Under the pieces are notes generated by a model. It saw only the letters and a program-made list of their open reading frames with translations, searched no databases and had not been told where the DNA came from. This document shows positions 43,533 through 54,505 of a stretch of DNA of 64,000 nt, one piece after another. The stretch spans positions 806,001 through 870,000 of the forward strand of contig JAIUPT010000040.1 in NCBI GenBank assembly GCA_022315425.1, in the 5' to 3' direction. Position 1 is the stretch's first letter. Every line of letters begins with the position of its first letter. The position numbers and the translations under genes were made by a program. Source of the DNA: Pseudevernia furfuracea (lineage: Eukaryota > Ascomycota > Lecanoromycetes > Lecanorales > Parmeliaceae).

Positions 43533-45920
43533 AGCGTTCTCCTAAAGCCTGCCCCTACAAGCACTTCGATCACAGACGACAAGGGAAGCATGGATATGGC
43601 ACATCAGATTGGACAATGGCAAGGAAAATGTTTTGAGGGCGGGAATTATTGCTTGCTGGCGTGTGTTTGCCTCATGGATAGGTGTTCTCACTCTACTACC
43701 TACTTCTTCCGACACACATTTCTCGCGATGGACGTGAAGGTGATGTGGGTCTCACGGCCTCTTGTACATGTGGACCAGAAGCACTTGTTGTTCAACCCCT
43801 TTTTTTTCTTTTTAGGTCAGGTCATTTGATTAAGCATGCACTGAATTAGAAAATACGTCCAAAAAAATCAACCTTGGTACTCACCGTCTTTGATTGCCTA
43901 AACTTCGTTCATACCTCAACCTCGCCATCGATTGTACAAAACTTTTCCGTTTCACAACTCTTTTTTGGTGCTCATGATGGAGGACGAAGCCCTATTTGGC
44001 ACCAAAGTCGGGCTTGACGGCGTTGGTAGCGCAAAGACGAGACCGCGAAGGGAAAATGGATGACTTCTTGTTCTTCAGAGCAGTGGCGGCTTACCCGAAT
44101 CCTATCCTACTCCAACAGCCGACTTTCCTTTACGCAAGAAGAAGGCGAAACGCGTGTGCCGTCGAACGTCATCTCGTGCCCCCTGCACAGTGATACATAT
44201 CCAAACACCACACTCTCATCCGATTACTTCCGTTGTAAATTAATTGTACGCTCTCCAAAGGAGCCGAGGACGCGTTCATTGTCCTACTTCCTCAAAAAAC
44301 AACCGTCCACCCCAACCAAAAGCCTATCACCCTCTTCCCCCCCCCCCCCCCCCCTCCCTCTTTCAACTTCCACCCCCCTCTTTCCCCCCCCGCAAACATC
44401 CACAACGTACGCGAGCCCCCCAAAAAAAATCCCGCATCCACAAACTACAAGAATTTCCCTCCCCCCCCCATTCTCATCCCTCGCAATCGTCGTTCGCCGC
44501 GCAGCCCCACCCCACCAATACAGGTAATGACCGATTTCGATCCCCTTTCCCTTTCTTTCCCCCGTCCCGGCCTTTTTTTCCTTGCCGTCCTTTGTTTTGA
44601 GTTGAGAAAATCCGGATCGAAAACGTGCAGTTGGGCTTTGGGGGAGTTGGGTTCGTTTGCCGAATCGCAGTGTTGGCCAAGTGTGGTGTGCATGTAAGGT
44701 GTAATGTTGTTGTTGTTGTTGTTGTTATGGGAACGGGGGGGTTTTTGCATAGGTGGCCGGGGTATGTGGCCAGCCATACTGCTTCTTCCCCGGACGGACG
44801 GACGAACGTGTACGTACGTGACGTCTCCGGTGAGAGGTTCGGGTGTTTTGGTAGCGGTTTTTCTTTGCTTGATTGGTTTGGTAGACGGGTCGTGGGAGTT
44901 GATCGTGAGGTCTTGTGCGGCTGGTGTTTAGTTGTTGGTCCGGGTAAATTTTGGACGGGACTGGAGATGGGCGTAGGGGGAAAACGAGGAGGTGGGGCCT
45001 CTAAATTGTGGAAGGTTGCAAGAAGGCATATTTTCTTGGTTTCCATTGAAAATAGACTTGTGTGAGTCATGTATCAGCTGCTTCTGTCTTCTGTTGTTTT
45101 GCGGGAAGTAGCTAACATGATCCTTTATAAACGCCAAATTTGGGGGATCATGAGCACACCACCAGGGACTGGGAGTTCTCCAAGCTCTTTCTCACTGGAA
45201 CTGTCTCCTGTTTGTGTGCTTTTGGAGTCTCAGTATTGAGTCTTTCAGCTTCGTTCCATCACAACTTCTCCCTTGCTAGGCCCCCTTCTAGAGAAATGGT
45301 GTCTTTCTTTGGGGCTGTCCAGTTAAAAATCGAGTCTCATGTTGTGCCTTAGTCCCCCGGAGCGAAAATACCTTATGGCTATCTCTCTCTTTCCGACTTC
45401 CTGGTGTCGGTAGTGTCTAGCTCCCATCGGTCATTAAGAAGTGCGTTTTTAAGCTTTGCCTCGCTGTGTTATTCATTTGTCTGAGCCTCTTAGATTTGAC
45501 GTCTGCCTTTGTGACCTTTTCCCCCTCAAAATGTCATAATCCTTCTCAAATTGGCAAGAGAATAGATTGAAAGTCACGAATAAACCGATACTTTGATATG
45601 TAATAGACTTGAGCGAAATCGAAGTCTCACTGAAGGGAGGGTTGGAAAGGTTCGAGTGCTGCAAGGAGGTAAGTCGTCAGAAGAAGTTGCAGTTTGAGGC
45701 ATTGGCTTGTTGTGTTCTTATCCGGATTTTGGGCTTCATCCCCAAAGAAGATAATGTTAACTAACACAGTTTGGGTGTCAGACGGCGAGCAACTCTCCTC
45801 GATATTTCGCAAGGGGTTGATGCCGCTTCGATTCCACTTAAAGAATTTCGAGTCACCCTCTGGTCATAACCATTGACCCATCCTCTTACATACAAATACA
45901 AACACAATGTCGTAGAACAA
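43533..45920. other. Intergenic, strongly CT-rich, no supported gene
   Basis: 2.4 kb. It has a strong plus-strand C/T-rich block at about 44200-44520 with long C-runs, like an unusually long leader, followed by a GTT-repeat (44705-44727) and G-rich sequence. Frames at 44060-44600 (plus) and 44474-45070 (minus) are low-complexity products of these runs. I found no protein or RNA gene; an unannotated non-coding transcript is possible. Confidence 0.4.
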
Positions 45921-47266
45921 TCAATAGTAGCATTGGCGCACATATTCCTCATTACTGCTCTCTAAGACGCCCCATCGATCCAGTCTCTCTTTGTCCCACA
46001 TCACGTATCCCCATTTCCTAAGATTCTCCTTGGAGGGCTGGAAAGGGAAAAGCTCTACTGAGTCTCCATTTGACCAAGTCCAGGCCGCATTGGGACCATC
46101 ACTGTCACCAACAAACCGAAGCGCTAGCTTGTTGATCCAATCGCCGAAAGCGTTTGTTCTATACACGTAGTCGTAGGGCTCTTCCTCAAGGGTTCGAGTG
46201 AGAAAGAAATGAGTGTCGATGAGGTTCTTTCTGAGCATACACACTTGGTCGAAAGCAGAAGCTTGACTGATTCTGCGCAGGAAACCTAGGCCATGCGACA
46301 TACAACGCTCCTCGTAGTGTTCGAGCATCACGTCTGCAAATGAGATCAGCCGAGTCGGAAAGACGATACGTGCCCCATGGTGTTACCTTCAAATGGCATT
46401 TCGTCCCCAGAAGAGTCTCCAGGGGCTCCTTGGGGTGAATGCTGCATGAGCTCACGCTCATGCTTTGCGAATAAATGTGCATATCGACCTATGATGTAGT
46501 CTCGTATGCACGCTATCTCTTCCACTTCCCAAGGTGGAAATTGGTTCAGGAAGAGGTGACACATATCCATGCAGTCCAGTTTTCGCTTCACTTTGAAACT
46601 CGGCTGGCTGAAAATGATGCAGAACAGTTCGAATCTATATAAGGCTCTGCTGATACGTCGGGCTTCGTCGGTGGAGATTGGCTTGATGTCTTCCTCCTTT
46701 TCACCACTCAATGGGTCTCTTGATAATGTGGTCTTACAAAAGTCCTTCATCACAAATCGGACTGCGTGTTGGAGCTGTGAGAGGATGGTAACATGAGAAA
46801 GTGGAAACCTTTCGAACAAACCAGATGCTGGTTGTTGTCGTGTACTTTTGCAATCTTCGAGGAAGTCTCTGATCGCTGAACCGTCTTCTTTGTTGATCAG
46901 TTGGGTCATGGCTACTGCACGTGCTTCGAATTGGATATCTGGACCAATGTCTCGAGAGATTACCCTGGCTAAAATAGATTGCCGCCTAGCCACGTAAGCT
47001 CTGTGATAGGACGGCGATGCGTGGACGATTGCATCCAAGGTTGGCAAATCTGGGAGCCTTTGAAGGATCTCAAACTGTAGTTCGACTGCAAGACCTTCGA
47101 GGCTTGCTCTTTGCGGATCGAACCCTCTTTGGGAATTCGGCGGTGCGGGAACCCCAGACTTGACGACTGGGGCTGGATAGCTAGCATGATGTTTCTCGGG
47201 CATTAAGGGTACACCTCTGTCATCTTTCGGACATCCAGGACGGATCCTGTCGTAAAATCGCTTCAT
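45921..47266 (-). CDS. F-box-like family protein A
   Basis: Exons 47266-46387 and 46333-45921 give 430 residues; the 53-nt phase-1 intron begins GTAACA and ends TTGCAG, with a CTGAT-type branch. After a Pro-rich N-terminus comes RASLEGLAVELQFEILQRLPDLPTL...HASPSYHRAY, which has the hydrophobic pattern of an F-box (about residues 53-100). The middle carries KDFCKTTLSRDPLSGE, RRISRALYRFELFCIIF and PPWEVEEIACIRDYIIGRY, and the C-terminus has GPNAAWTWSNG and LRKWGYVMWDKERLDRWGV. All of these recur in two other genes within 10 kb. F-box proteins usually recruit substrates to SCF ubiquitin ligases, but the F-box here is weak and the rest is a fungal-specific family of unknown role. Nothing in the frame is broken. 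Confidence 0.82.
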
Positions 47267-48237
47267 GTGAGTGCTGCGAATGTCAGAAAATGTTCGAAAT
47301 GTCTTTTAAACTTTTCACAATGCGATGAAGAGATCTATAGGGCAGGAACAAGCTCTTTTAGTTAAGAATATATAATTACTCGTAAACAACAGTATCAATA
47401 GGAGCCTCGAGGCGCAGACAAAGTACTCTAGGGAAGCCCAATTTAAATTTCAAAAGGCTACTGTTACAGCTAGCCGCGCGCGTATACGAGTACTCTACTA
47501 ACATCGCTGTTTCCGCTTGTACAAATATCCAACACGCCTAAAAAATTCAAGCCTTTACCACCTATCATCTTCCACATAGATGCAACGCTAGGAGTCTTAC
47601 AAAGATTCTGTGCAATGTTCTAGTGGCTGTAATGATCTAGAGGCTACTCAGGCTGGAACATGGGTCGCGGTCTCAAGGCATCAATGATCAGTCTAGCTTT
47701 GCAAGACACTCGAATACCTGAAATTGGGCTGTGCTTGGAGTGTCTCATCTCGCAACTTGCACAAAAGCTTTCGTGCTCCTAAAGCCAATACTTTCGTCGG
47801 TTATTGTTTGAGGAGATTTTTTTTCTATCCTCATCTTAAACTCTATCTCAAAGTTCTGTGGCTTGCGAGGTCAACGTCTCCTTCTCGTGTGTTTGTTTTC
47901 GTAATATGTCTACCTAGCTACGTGTTTGCCTTGCAAACTCAGAGCTATAGAGCTGCGCCTCGAGACTGGCAGGATCTTGTACAGGCGACTGACATCCTAT
48001 CCTATTTGCCCTCAAAGCTGCCTTGTCTTTAGATCATTGCTCGTACGTTTGAAGCGTTTTTGGTGTCCAAGTCGGTTGAGATAGAACAAGATAGTAGTAT
48101 ATATAGGCTTTTCGAGAAGTTTTCCAAGATGCCATTGTCGTCTTTCTTGCCATTCGAAACGCTCTTGCTCAATAGAAATATATAACATCCAACCCCGATT
48201 AGCTTGCAGGAACTTCATTCATTGATCTAGGGATAAA
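47267..48237. other. Divergent intergenic region
   Basis: This lies between F-box-like gene A (minus) and the orphan gene (plus). Short frames only. It should hold both promoters. Confidence 0.5.
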
Positions 48238-49136
48238 ATGTGTTTCGGTTCCAGCAGTAGCGATCGCAGTCATTCTGAGCCGTCTCCAAGGCCAAGTAAG
48301 CAAGGACAATTGCCGGAAACGAGCGGATAGCGATTGACCTACTTTGACAGTTAAACTACAACCGTTGAGTATCCACAGCTCTCCATCAGGCCGTGTGAGA
48401 GTGCCTTCAAGTGCCCACTTGTCGTCTTCATCTTCTGGCGGTGTGAGGTTTCAACGAGGCTACGCGTCGTCTTCGTCGTCTGGGGGCGTAAGGCCTCCCT
48501 CAAGCTATGCACCATCTTCTTCCTCGTCGGTCTATATTCAAGATCCAGCCGACTGGAACACAAGACCTGATGTGCTGGCTCGCTACCGACAGTACAAAGT
48601 AGCGGACATTCAACATGGCACAGATAAAAGGAGATACAAAACGGAAAGGAGACAAAGAACGGTTGCAAAAAGCCAACGGACTCAGACATATACCCCAAGA
48701 GGCCTCACCCTCCAGAGCCACCAGGATCTTGGACCCGTGGCTGGACAGTGGCATGGCAGCGCCACTCGGTAAGTTTTCACCTTTTGTACCGTTGCTCTTT
48801 TTGGTTGCTAGCACTTAAGCTCACAACATGCACTAGGCACGCGGATTTGAGAGAGGGATTTCTCACTGATTACCCGAGGGCATACCCAGACAAAGCTAGT
48901 GTAGAAACGCATCGGGAAGCGGTCAACAATGCGCGTAACTCCGCCGTCACAGCCGAGGGGTATATGGAGGAACACACGAGATTTGGGTGAGTTGAAAAAT
49001 CCTGATCCGTTCTAAAGGTTGACACTCACCATCGTAAAGTGGGAATTTCCAGCAATCTGATCCGTACGATAATCTCGATTACCGGATACGCGGGTCTCGA
49101 GCACCAGGCAGAGTCCACTATGATTACAACAAATAG
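48238..49136 (+). CDS. Orphan 240-residue protein, four exons
   Basis: Exons 48238-48295, 48351-48768, 48837-48986 and 49040-49136, with introns of 55, 68 and 53 nt (GTAAGC, GTAAGT and GTGAGT donors), all keep frame (phases 1, 2, 2). No single frame shows the whole protein. The start is MCFGSSSSDRS. Residues of exon 2 hold a Ser/Gly repeat (SSSSSGGVR twice, then PSSSSS), followed by DPADWNTRPDVLARYRQYK and a basic stretch (KRRYKTERRQR). Exons 3-4 encode DLREGFLTDYPRAYPDKASVETHREAV and end in RGSRAPGRVHYDYNK. I do not recognise any family and see no signal peptide or membrane segment. It may be lineage-specific. The three clean introns are the main support. Confidence 0.65.
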
Positions 49137-50019
49137 TGTGGCTACTATGGAGGATTGAACAAAGTCTGACACACACTTCTGTACAAACAAAAAAGAGGAG
49201 GGAAACCGGTTGCCACAACTTTAGAATGCGGATATCTTCACTCCTCGTGATTTGGGTTTGTTCTTTGCACCACTTTTGGATTTTCGCACTCGTTTCAGCG
49301 AGCATCTTCCTTTCATTCACAAATCTGCCTTTGAGGATTGTTGGATTTTATGGTATGTATTCAGCAATGATAAACATAGAAAATAGACTGTATATGTTTT
49401 TGGATCCATGGAGGTTTTCTTATGAGGGTGGAGGTGCAAGTTTGTATACCCCGTTTGACAGTCTAAGGGAACCTCTAGGCTGAGTAGCAAATCTTGTAGC
49501 GTTCCGCCGTCGCTTTGCAAGGTCCTGCCCTTCAAATTTTGCAATGTACGCACGTGTAGGCACAAACACGAAACATTAGTGGTTAGACTTTGATTGGTTT
49601 GTGTCACCCGAAAAACACAAGAGAGAGGTAAGCCGCTCGGAAAGTAGGTCCTGCAGATGAAGGGTGCCTGTTCAGCCCCATGCCAACAGCAACGAACTGA
49701 ATCCATGTCAGTTGCGTGGCCAGTAAACTGACTGGAAAAGAAGAAAGACAGGGTACGGGAAGTCGCTAGGAAGGAATAAGATTCATATCCAAATGATATG
49801 GGCCATGCTCGAAGATGTAAATAGACGGTGGTTGTTGGAATGAAATTTCGTGTGTAAATTAGTCACACACCAGCGAGGCGCGCGGCTGCGGCGAGCTATG
49901 AGCCGTCTGTGCTTCCATTTCTTTCATTGTTTTCTCAAACGATGATCCGGGATGCTAGCTTTTAGGCTTATCTTATGCTTTACTAAGTTTCACGAAGAGT
50001 TCGTTAAAGAGTGGAAGTG
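49137..50019. other. Intergenic, no supported gene
   Basis: 0.9 kb upstream of F-box-like gene B, with only short frames. The frame of gene B extends to a GTG at 50011, but the first ATG is at 50020. Confidence 0.5.
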
Positions 50020-51453
50020 ATGGAGGGCCACCATTCCGGTCCCTCCACTCTTGGCTCCGGAATGAGGAAGTTCTTGAAGAGACTCTCCTCTGCAGGCGGC
50101 TCAAAACCTGTCCAAGATAAGGAGAACGACAGAATCCATGTCGCCGTGATACCCGTCGTCATCCCTGAAGCAGGAGACAAAGACATCCCGTTCATTCCTC
50201 CAAAGGCGAGTCTTGAAGGTCTTCCAATTGAAATCCAGTCCGCTGTTCTACTCAACATTCGCGACATCGCTTCTCTAAAGAACCTCATACATGCCTCACC
50301 CATATATCACAGCGCGTATCCGAGTCAAAGACATGCAATCCTCAAGCGGGTCCTGTTCAATTCTATTCATCCGGATGTGCTCTACGATGCCTTCTCCGCT
50401 ATGGCTTCGAGCAGAACTCTAACAAGTAACGCTGAAGATCGAGTCGCGAGGGTCAAAGCTTTTCTTTCGGAGTACAAAGACAATCGTGATACGTGGACAC
50501 CGCCAGAGCATCTTGATCTGGAGAGTGCCTGTAGACTGGCCCGGCTACAGAATCAGGTACAACATGCGACCAAGGACTTCTGCCAGGTAGCCTTTTCGTG
50601 CCATCCGTTCACTGGCAACCAAGCGGAACACTATAAAGAGCTCTCATCAAACGAAAGTCGCCGTTTTTACCGTGCTTTCTATCGCTTCGAGATCTTCTGC
50701 AATCTCTTTCGAAATTGGGAAAATTCGCCAGATGACGAGGGTCTCCCCGATATTGTATACGAAGACGGAGATAGCGCATATGAGCTAGACTCGATGGAGA
50801 AGTCATCGCGCTTCCTCAGCTTGTTCAACCCATGGGAAGTCGAAGAGCTAGCATGTGTACGGGACTTTCTCTACAACTACTACCGTCGTATGCTACACAG
50901 ATTTGAGCCAGACATCCGTGGCAGAAATCCGAATTTGGATCTTTCAGAAGACGGTAACTGCCCCTTCTTCACCATTATCTTACGCGGAAAGCGCAAAACT
51001 GACCCAAGTCTAGGCCCTTGGCTTGAAGAGAACATAGAATACCTTATGGCGCTCAGCCTGCGTTTTCATCGAAGAATGGAAACGTCATCACCACGCAGGC
51101 AAATGCGTTACCTCGATCACGGTCTTCACATTGGACCCTCTTTTCTCTCGGATGCTCTGGAGGAGCCGTCACAGGCTGCTGTCTACCAAACTTTGGCTGC
51201 GGACGACCCCGTAGAAGTCCACTTCGAGGGTGACGGTGTTCGCGGCGGACCCAATGTGATGTGGCTTTGGGCCAGTGGCAACAGGATGAACTTTAGCTAT
51301 TTTGTCCGGCGGAACGAAACACTCAGGGAGTGGGGCTATGTCTTCTGGGATCAAAAGAGGCTTGAAAAGTGGGGCGTTCCCAACGAGGAATATGAGACTT
51401 GGGCTGAAAGAAGGAGGGCAGGGCTTCGCAAAGCATTAGCTGAACAATCGTGA
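50020..51453 (+). CDS. F-box-like family protein B
   Basis: The frame is open across the whole stretch (477 residues), but I call exons 50020-50953 and 51014-51453 (457 residues). The removed segment is exactly 60 nt, begins GTAACT, has CTGAC near its end and finishes TCTAG. It sits in the same place and phase (1) as the introns of paralogues A and C. Spliced, the joint reads DLSEDGPWLEENIEY, which aligns with paralogue A. Shared motifs are KASLEGLPIEIQSAVLLNI (F-box-like), HASPIYHSAYPSQRHAIL, KDFCQVAFSCHPFTGN, RRFYRAFYRFEIFCNLF, NPWEVEELACVRDF, GPNVMWLWASG and LREWGYVFWDQKRLEKWGV. Function is unknown; substrate-adaptor activity is only inferred. If the intron is retained, the extra 20 residues would not break the protein. 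Confidence 0.83.
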   Translation: MEGHHSGPSTLGSGMRKFLKRLSSAGGSKPVQDKENDRIHVAVIPVVIPEAGDKDIPFIPPKASLEGLPIEIQSAVLLNIRDIASLKNLIHASPIYHSAYPSQRHAILKRVLFNSIHPDVLYDAFSAMASSRTLTSNAEDRVARVKAFLSEYKDNRDTWTPPEHLDLESACRLARLQNQVQHATKDFCQVAFSCHPFTGNQAEHYKELSSNESRRFYRAFYRFEIFCNLFRNWENSPDDEGLPDIVYEDGDSAYELDSMEKSSRFLSLFNPWEVEELACVRDFLYNYYRRMLHRFEPDIRGRNPNLDLSEDGNCPFFTIILRGKRKTDPSLGPWLEENIEYLMALSLRFHRRMETSSPRRQMRYLDHGLHIGPSFLSDALEEPSQAAVYQTLAADDPVEVHFEGDGVRGGPNVMWLWASGNRMNFSYFVRRNETLREWGYVFWDQKRLEKWGVPNEEYETWAERRRAGLRKALAEQS

Positions 51454-52396
51454 TAGACCATGTAACGACGAAAAGGAAACGAACGTTTGGATGAAGGGAG
51501 TCCTACCATGGCTACGATATCTAGCTCACACCCGGTAACCCTGATCTCAAACCTGAAGACGAAGCAGGCTTATTCCTTTCCCTATTGCTGTATAAGGAAA
51601 GGGATAGAACCGGCTTTAGCTATATATGAGCGTGCCGTATGATACTAGGGTGCCGTAGGGCGTAAATATAGCGTAAGGTATTATAGACACAGGTGGTGTG
51701 AAATTACCTGAGGGTGCTAGGAGACTGTAGTATGAACGTACCGTAGGGTGCTGAAATATTTTACAGTGTCGACGCTCGGTGCCGGCCAGGGTATTGCATT
51801 CTGAATTGTAATGGAAATGAAATAAAGCCAGCACGATCAGAGTTTTACACGTCTCAAGCTCTCTCTCTCTCCAGCCGCGAGTGGTAGAAACGCAACAAAG
51901 GGTCGGGTCGCCAACGACTTCAAAAGACTGAAGGCCGTGAGTAAGACTGTGTTGTATAGAGTTGAAGCCTGAGGGTCCAGGCATTTCTGGGCGGAGGAGA
52001 GCCCGACCAAGTGCAAAATGGTCAAGGGAAAAGGCCCAAAAAACAACGTACTTTGGATATAGAGGGAGCAGGCAGCAACATGCTATCACGCGGGGCGAAA
52101 GACTGAGAAAGATCCCATTTGCAATGGGCCAGCGCCAGAGGAGAAGACTGTTTCCGAGGAAGCTCCTAAGAGGTGAGGAAGTTGAAAAGGGGAAGGGAGA
52201 CTACAAAAAGACATGCAGTCTAAAAAAGCAACACGTGTGAGAAAAGCAGACGTTCTCAAGGAGAGAGAGAGAGAGCCCGGTGAGCTCCTCTTCTCTGAAG
52301 CCGAGCGCATAATAACCGGAAGTTTCGATATCCGGAGTATCATGCTTACCCACTGTCCACCAACATAGAAGATAGAAGCAGCCGGAACATTACTCA
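51454..52396. other. Intergenic with degenerate short repeats
   Basis: This contains an imperfect array of about 20-bp units around GTGCCGTAGGG / GTACCGTAGGG at 51630-51760, and a GA-rich run near 52260-52274. The minus-strand frames here do not resemble known proteins. The 3' end of the decayed receptor gene may extend into this region. Confidence 0.45.
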
Positions 52397-53124
52397 CAAG
52401 TGCCGGAAGGGCAGGCTCAGGATTAGGATATCGCTGGCGATGTTCACGCTGCCCTCGGAGATATAAAAATGCCACTTGGTTTATGCAATATCCGTCCTCG
52501 GTGACGGCCCAGAAGCGAGGGATAGGATTGCACTGAGATACGAAAGAGAGGATGATAGTCACGCTGCTGGCGAGGATGATGGCTTCGATCATTGCAAGGC
52601 GTCGTCGAAACTCGCGCACTATGAAGACGCGTCAGTAGAAGAGGAGGATCTCGATCTTGACGACTGTTACTTCGAGCGCCTAGAACATCATGAAGACGTA
52701 GAGACTCTGGGCTGGTCAGTTGGTGAGTGTGAGAGGGAGTGGACGAGGTACGATCTGAAAGCTCCGATATTGCGAAGCTTCCAAGTGGTAACGATGGACC
52801 CTAGCGCCATATGTGACACCTGTGGTCATCAAATTTAATTCTTTCTCTGGTTGCATTTGACAGTATACCTACCGACGTAGCTAAGTATGCTCATTCCGCT
52901 GCAAACACACCACTAAGGTGTTAGTTTCGAGCTCGATTAAGCCGAGCATATAAACCTACCAGTGCGACGAGCATAAACCAACCGTCTATCCACAGGGGCG
53001 TTGGCAACAGTTTTCTCGACAATATTCGGAGAAAGTAAAGTAAAATACACAACACTAACAAAGCCGTCGTAAGGCCTACGATGACCTTCTGATTGCGGAC
53101 CTCGTCATCTGTTCGAGTAGACAT
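52397..53124 (-). pseudogene. Decayed fungal rhodopsin-like (SAT4-type) membrane protein
   Basis: The ATG at 53124 begins a normal-looking N-terminus with one membrane segment and the family motif RILSRKLLPTPLWIDGWFML. After what look like two former introns come GMSILSYV and GVTYGARVHRYHLEASQY, then a segment matching the fungal rhodopsin fold: SLYVFMMF, VTVVKIEILLFY, RVFIVREFRRRL, SFVSQCNPIPRFW and DGYCINQVAF. In this stretch there are three in-frame stops, at 52716-52718 (TGA), 52680-52682 (TAG) and 52632-52634 (TGA). Each falls where Trp (TGG) is plausible. An extra T in a run of five (52465-52469 on the plus strand) shifts the frame before YISEGSVNIASDILILSLP. No intron can explain all of these. 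No C-terminal part is seen. The family is known as integral membrane proteins of uncertain ligand; this copy is not functional. Confidence 0.75.
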
Positions 53125-54505
53125 GTTTTGTGGATGGTAGGGGTCGCATCTAAGGGTTACGATCTGTGGGAACGAAGTTCTTTAGGTATCCGACTTTGAG
53201 GATAGCATAAAGCCCGGAGGATTCGAGACACGAGGGCGAGGGGAAGCCTGACAGGCGTGTGGCCGTAGACGGTATTACTCCTATAGTGACCCGTAGAGCA
53301 GAAACAGAAGTCAACTGATAGCAACCGTGCATTGTTGCGCCCTTATGGATGCATTGTCTGTATGTTTTTTGCCTCAACGTTTCCTGCACTTTTCCCGTCG
53401 ATTCCTCTGGGAGGAGAAATTTACGCAACGCCAGGGCAGAATGTTTGGTGCATATCATGCTCCCCTACCTGCACATCCCAAGTGTGGTGTGCTCGTTCGG
53501 CCTGATGCCTCGTCCGATCAGCACGAACAGCTTAGAGCACATTCTATAACGCCACAGGAACCGGCGATCCATGCGGCATGCAAGTCCGCTGCAGTGTCCC
53601 GGGAGGAATGGGGGGGCCGAATACCGTAGGCCTCATCCGTCAATTCACCTACATATGTACGTCCCACACTCTCGATGCGCCTTTTGCACAGCTGCATCCC
53701 ACACTCACTTTCTCATCAAATTTTGATTCGCGCGATTGGAGTGGAAAAGATCGTACATTGCATGCTGCTCGGCAAAGGGTTGGCCATCGAGTACTAACTA
53801 GTACCTATCCCCGTGGAGGCCCCCTCCTTCCCCTTCATCAAGACTGCGTCGTGACGTGCCCAGAAAACTTACAGTCCGCTTCCTCCATTCGGAATCGAGT
53901 TCCGGGTGCCATCTTTTGGGAAATCGTTACCAATCATACTGTCATACAATCTCCGCGCGACTTCTCGAGCAAGCATTGCGAAGAGGGAGTAACCCGACAG
54001 CCCTACGTATGCCCATCGAACCATACCCATCCCATGGATTGGCGCGCTTTGAGTTCAATGAGTCTTTGCAGAATATCAAGAATGGGGGGTTTTCGTGCAA
54101 CAACATGGACTTTCAAGGACAGTCCTTACAATGAGACTTTCAGCTGCAAAGTTTGAGATCTTCTTGAGAGGAAACATTGCGAAAATAAAGATGTCCTTCT
54201 GAGTGTTGTCGTTGTTGAGTTGCGGTGGGTTGAGAGAAGGGAATTTTTCATGCTCGGTTGGAACCCCTGAATATTGAACCCTGTCAATGCATGGGATAGC
54301 TGTCGCGGGGTAGCCACACAATCTTGCATGCAATCTCTGCCTCATATAGGCCCTGGACCTGTCTATGCTTTCAATCTTGCATTCTCATACCACATGGAAT
54401 CCTCCGTTTCCCCTTCTCCCTCCCTTCACGTCCTGTTCTAAAGAGTCAATTTGGGTGGTCGCCGTTCAACACCTCAGTCCTAACATCTTGTACTATACGC
54501 ACAGC
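53125..54505. other. Intergenic, no supported gene
   Basis: 1.4 kb with several medium frames (for example plus 53578-54156) lacking domains. The part nearest 54506 is CT-rich and looks like the leader of the transporter gene. Confidence 0.45.

Noticed and set aside
44060..45070. Plus- and minus-strand frames of 110-198 residues
   Set aside because: Composition is dominated by Pro/Thr/Asn or Val runs from microsatellites and CT-rich sequence; no domain and no consistent splice structure.
52397..53124. Classical RIP as the sole cause of the receptor pseudogene
   Set aside because: Only one of the three stop changes fits the CpA context, and no repeated copy is visible in the window.
53578..54156. 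192-residue plus-strand frame
   Set aside because: No recognisable motif, odd composition and no supporting splice or neighbour evidence.
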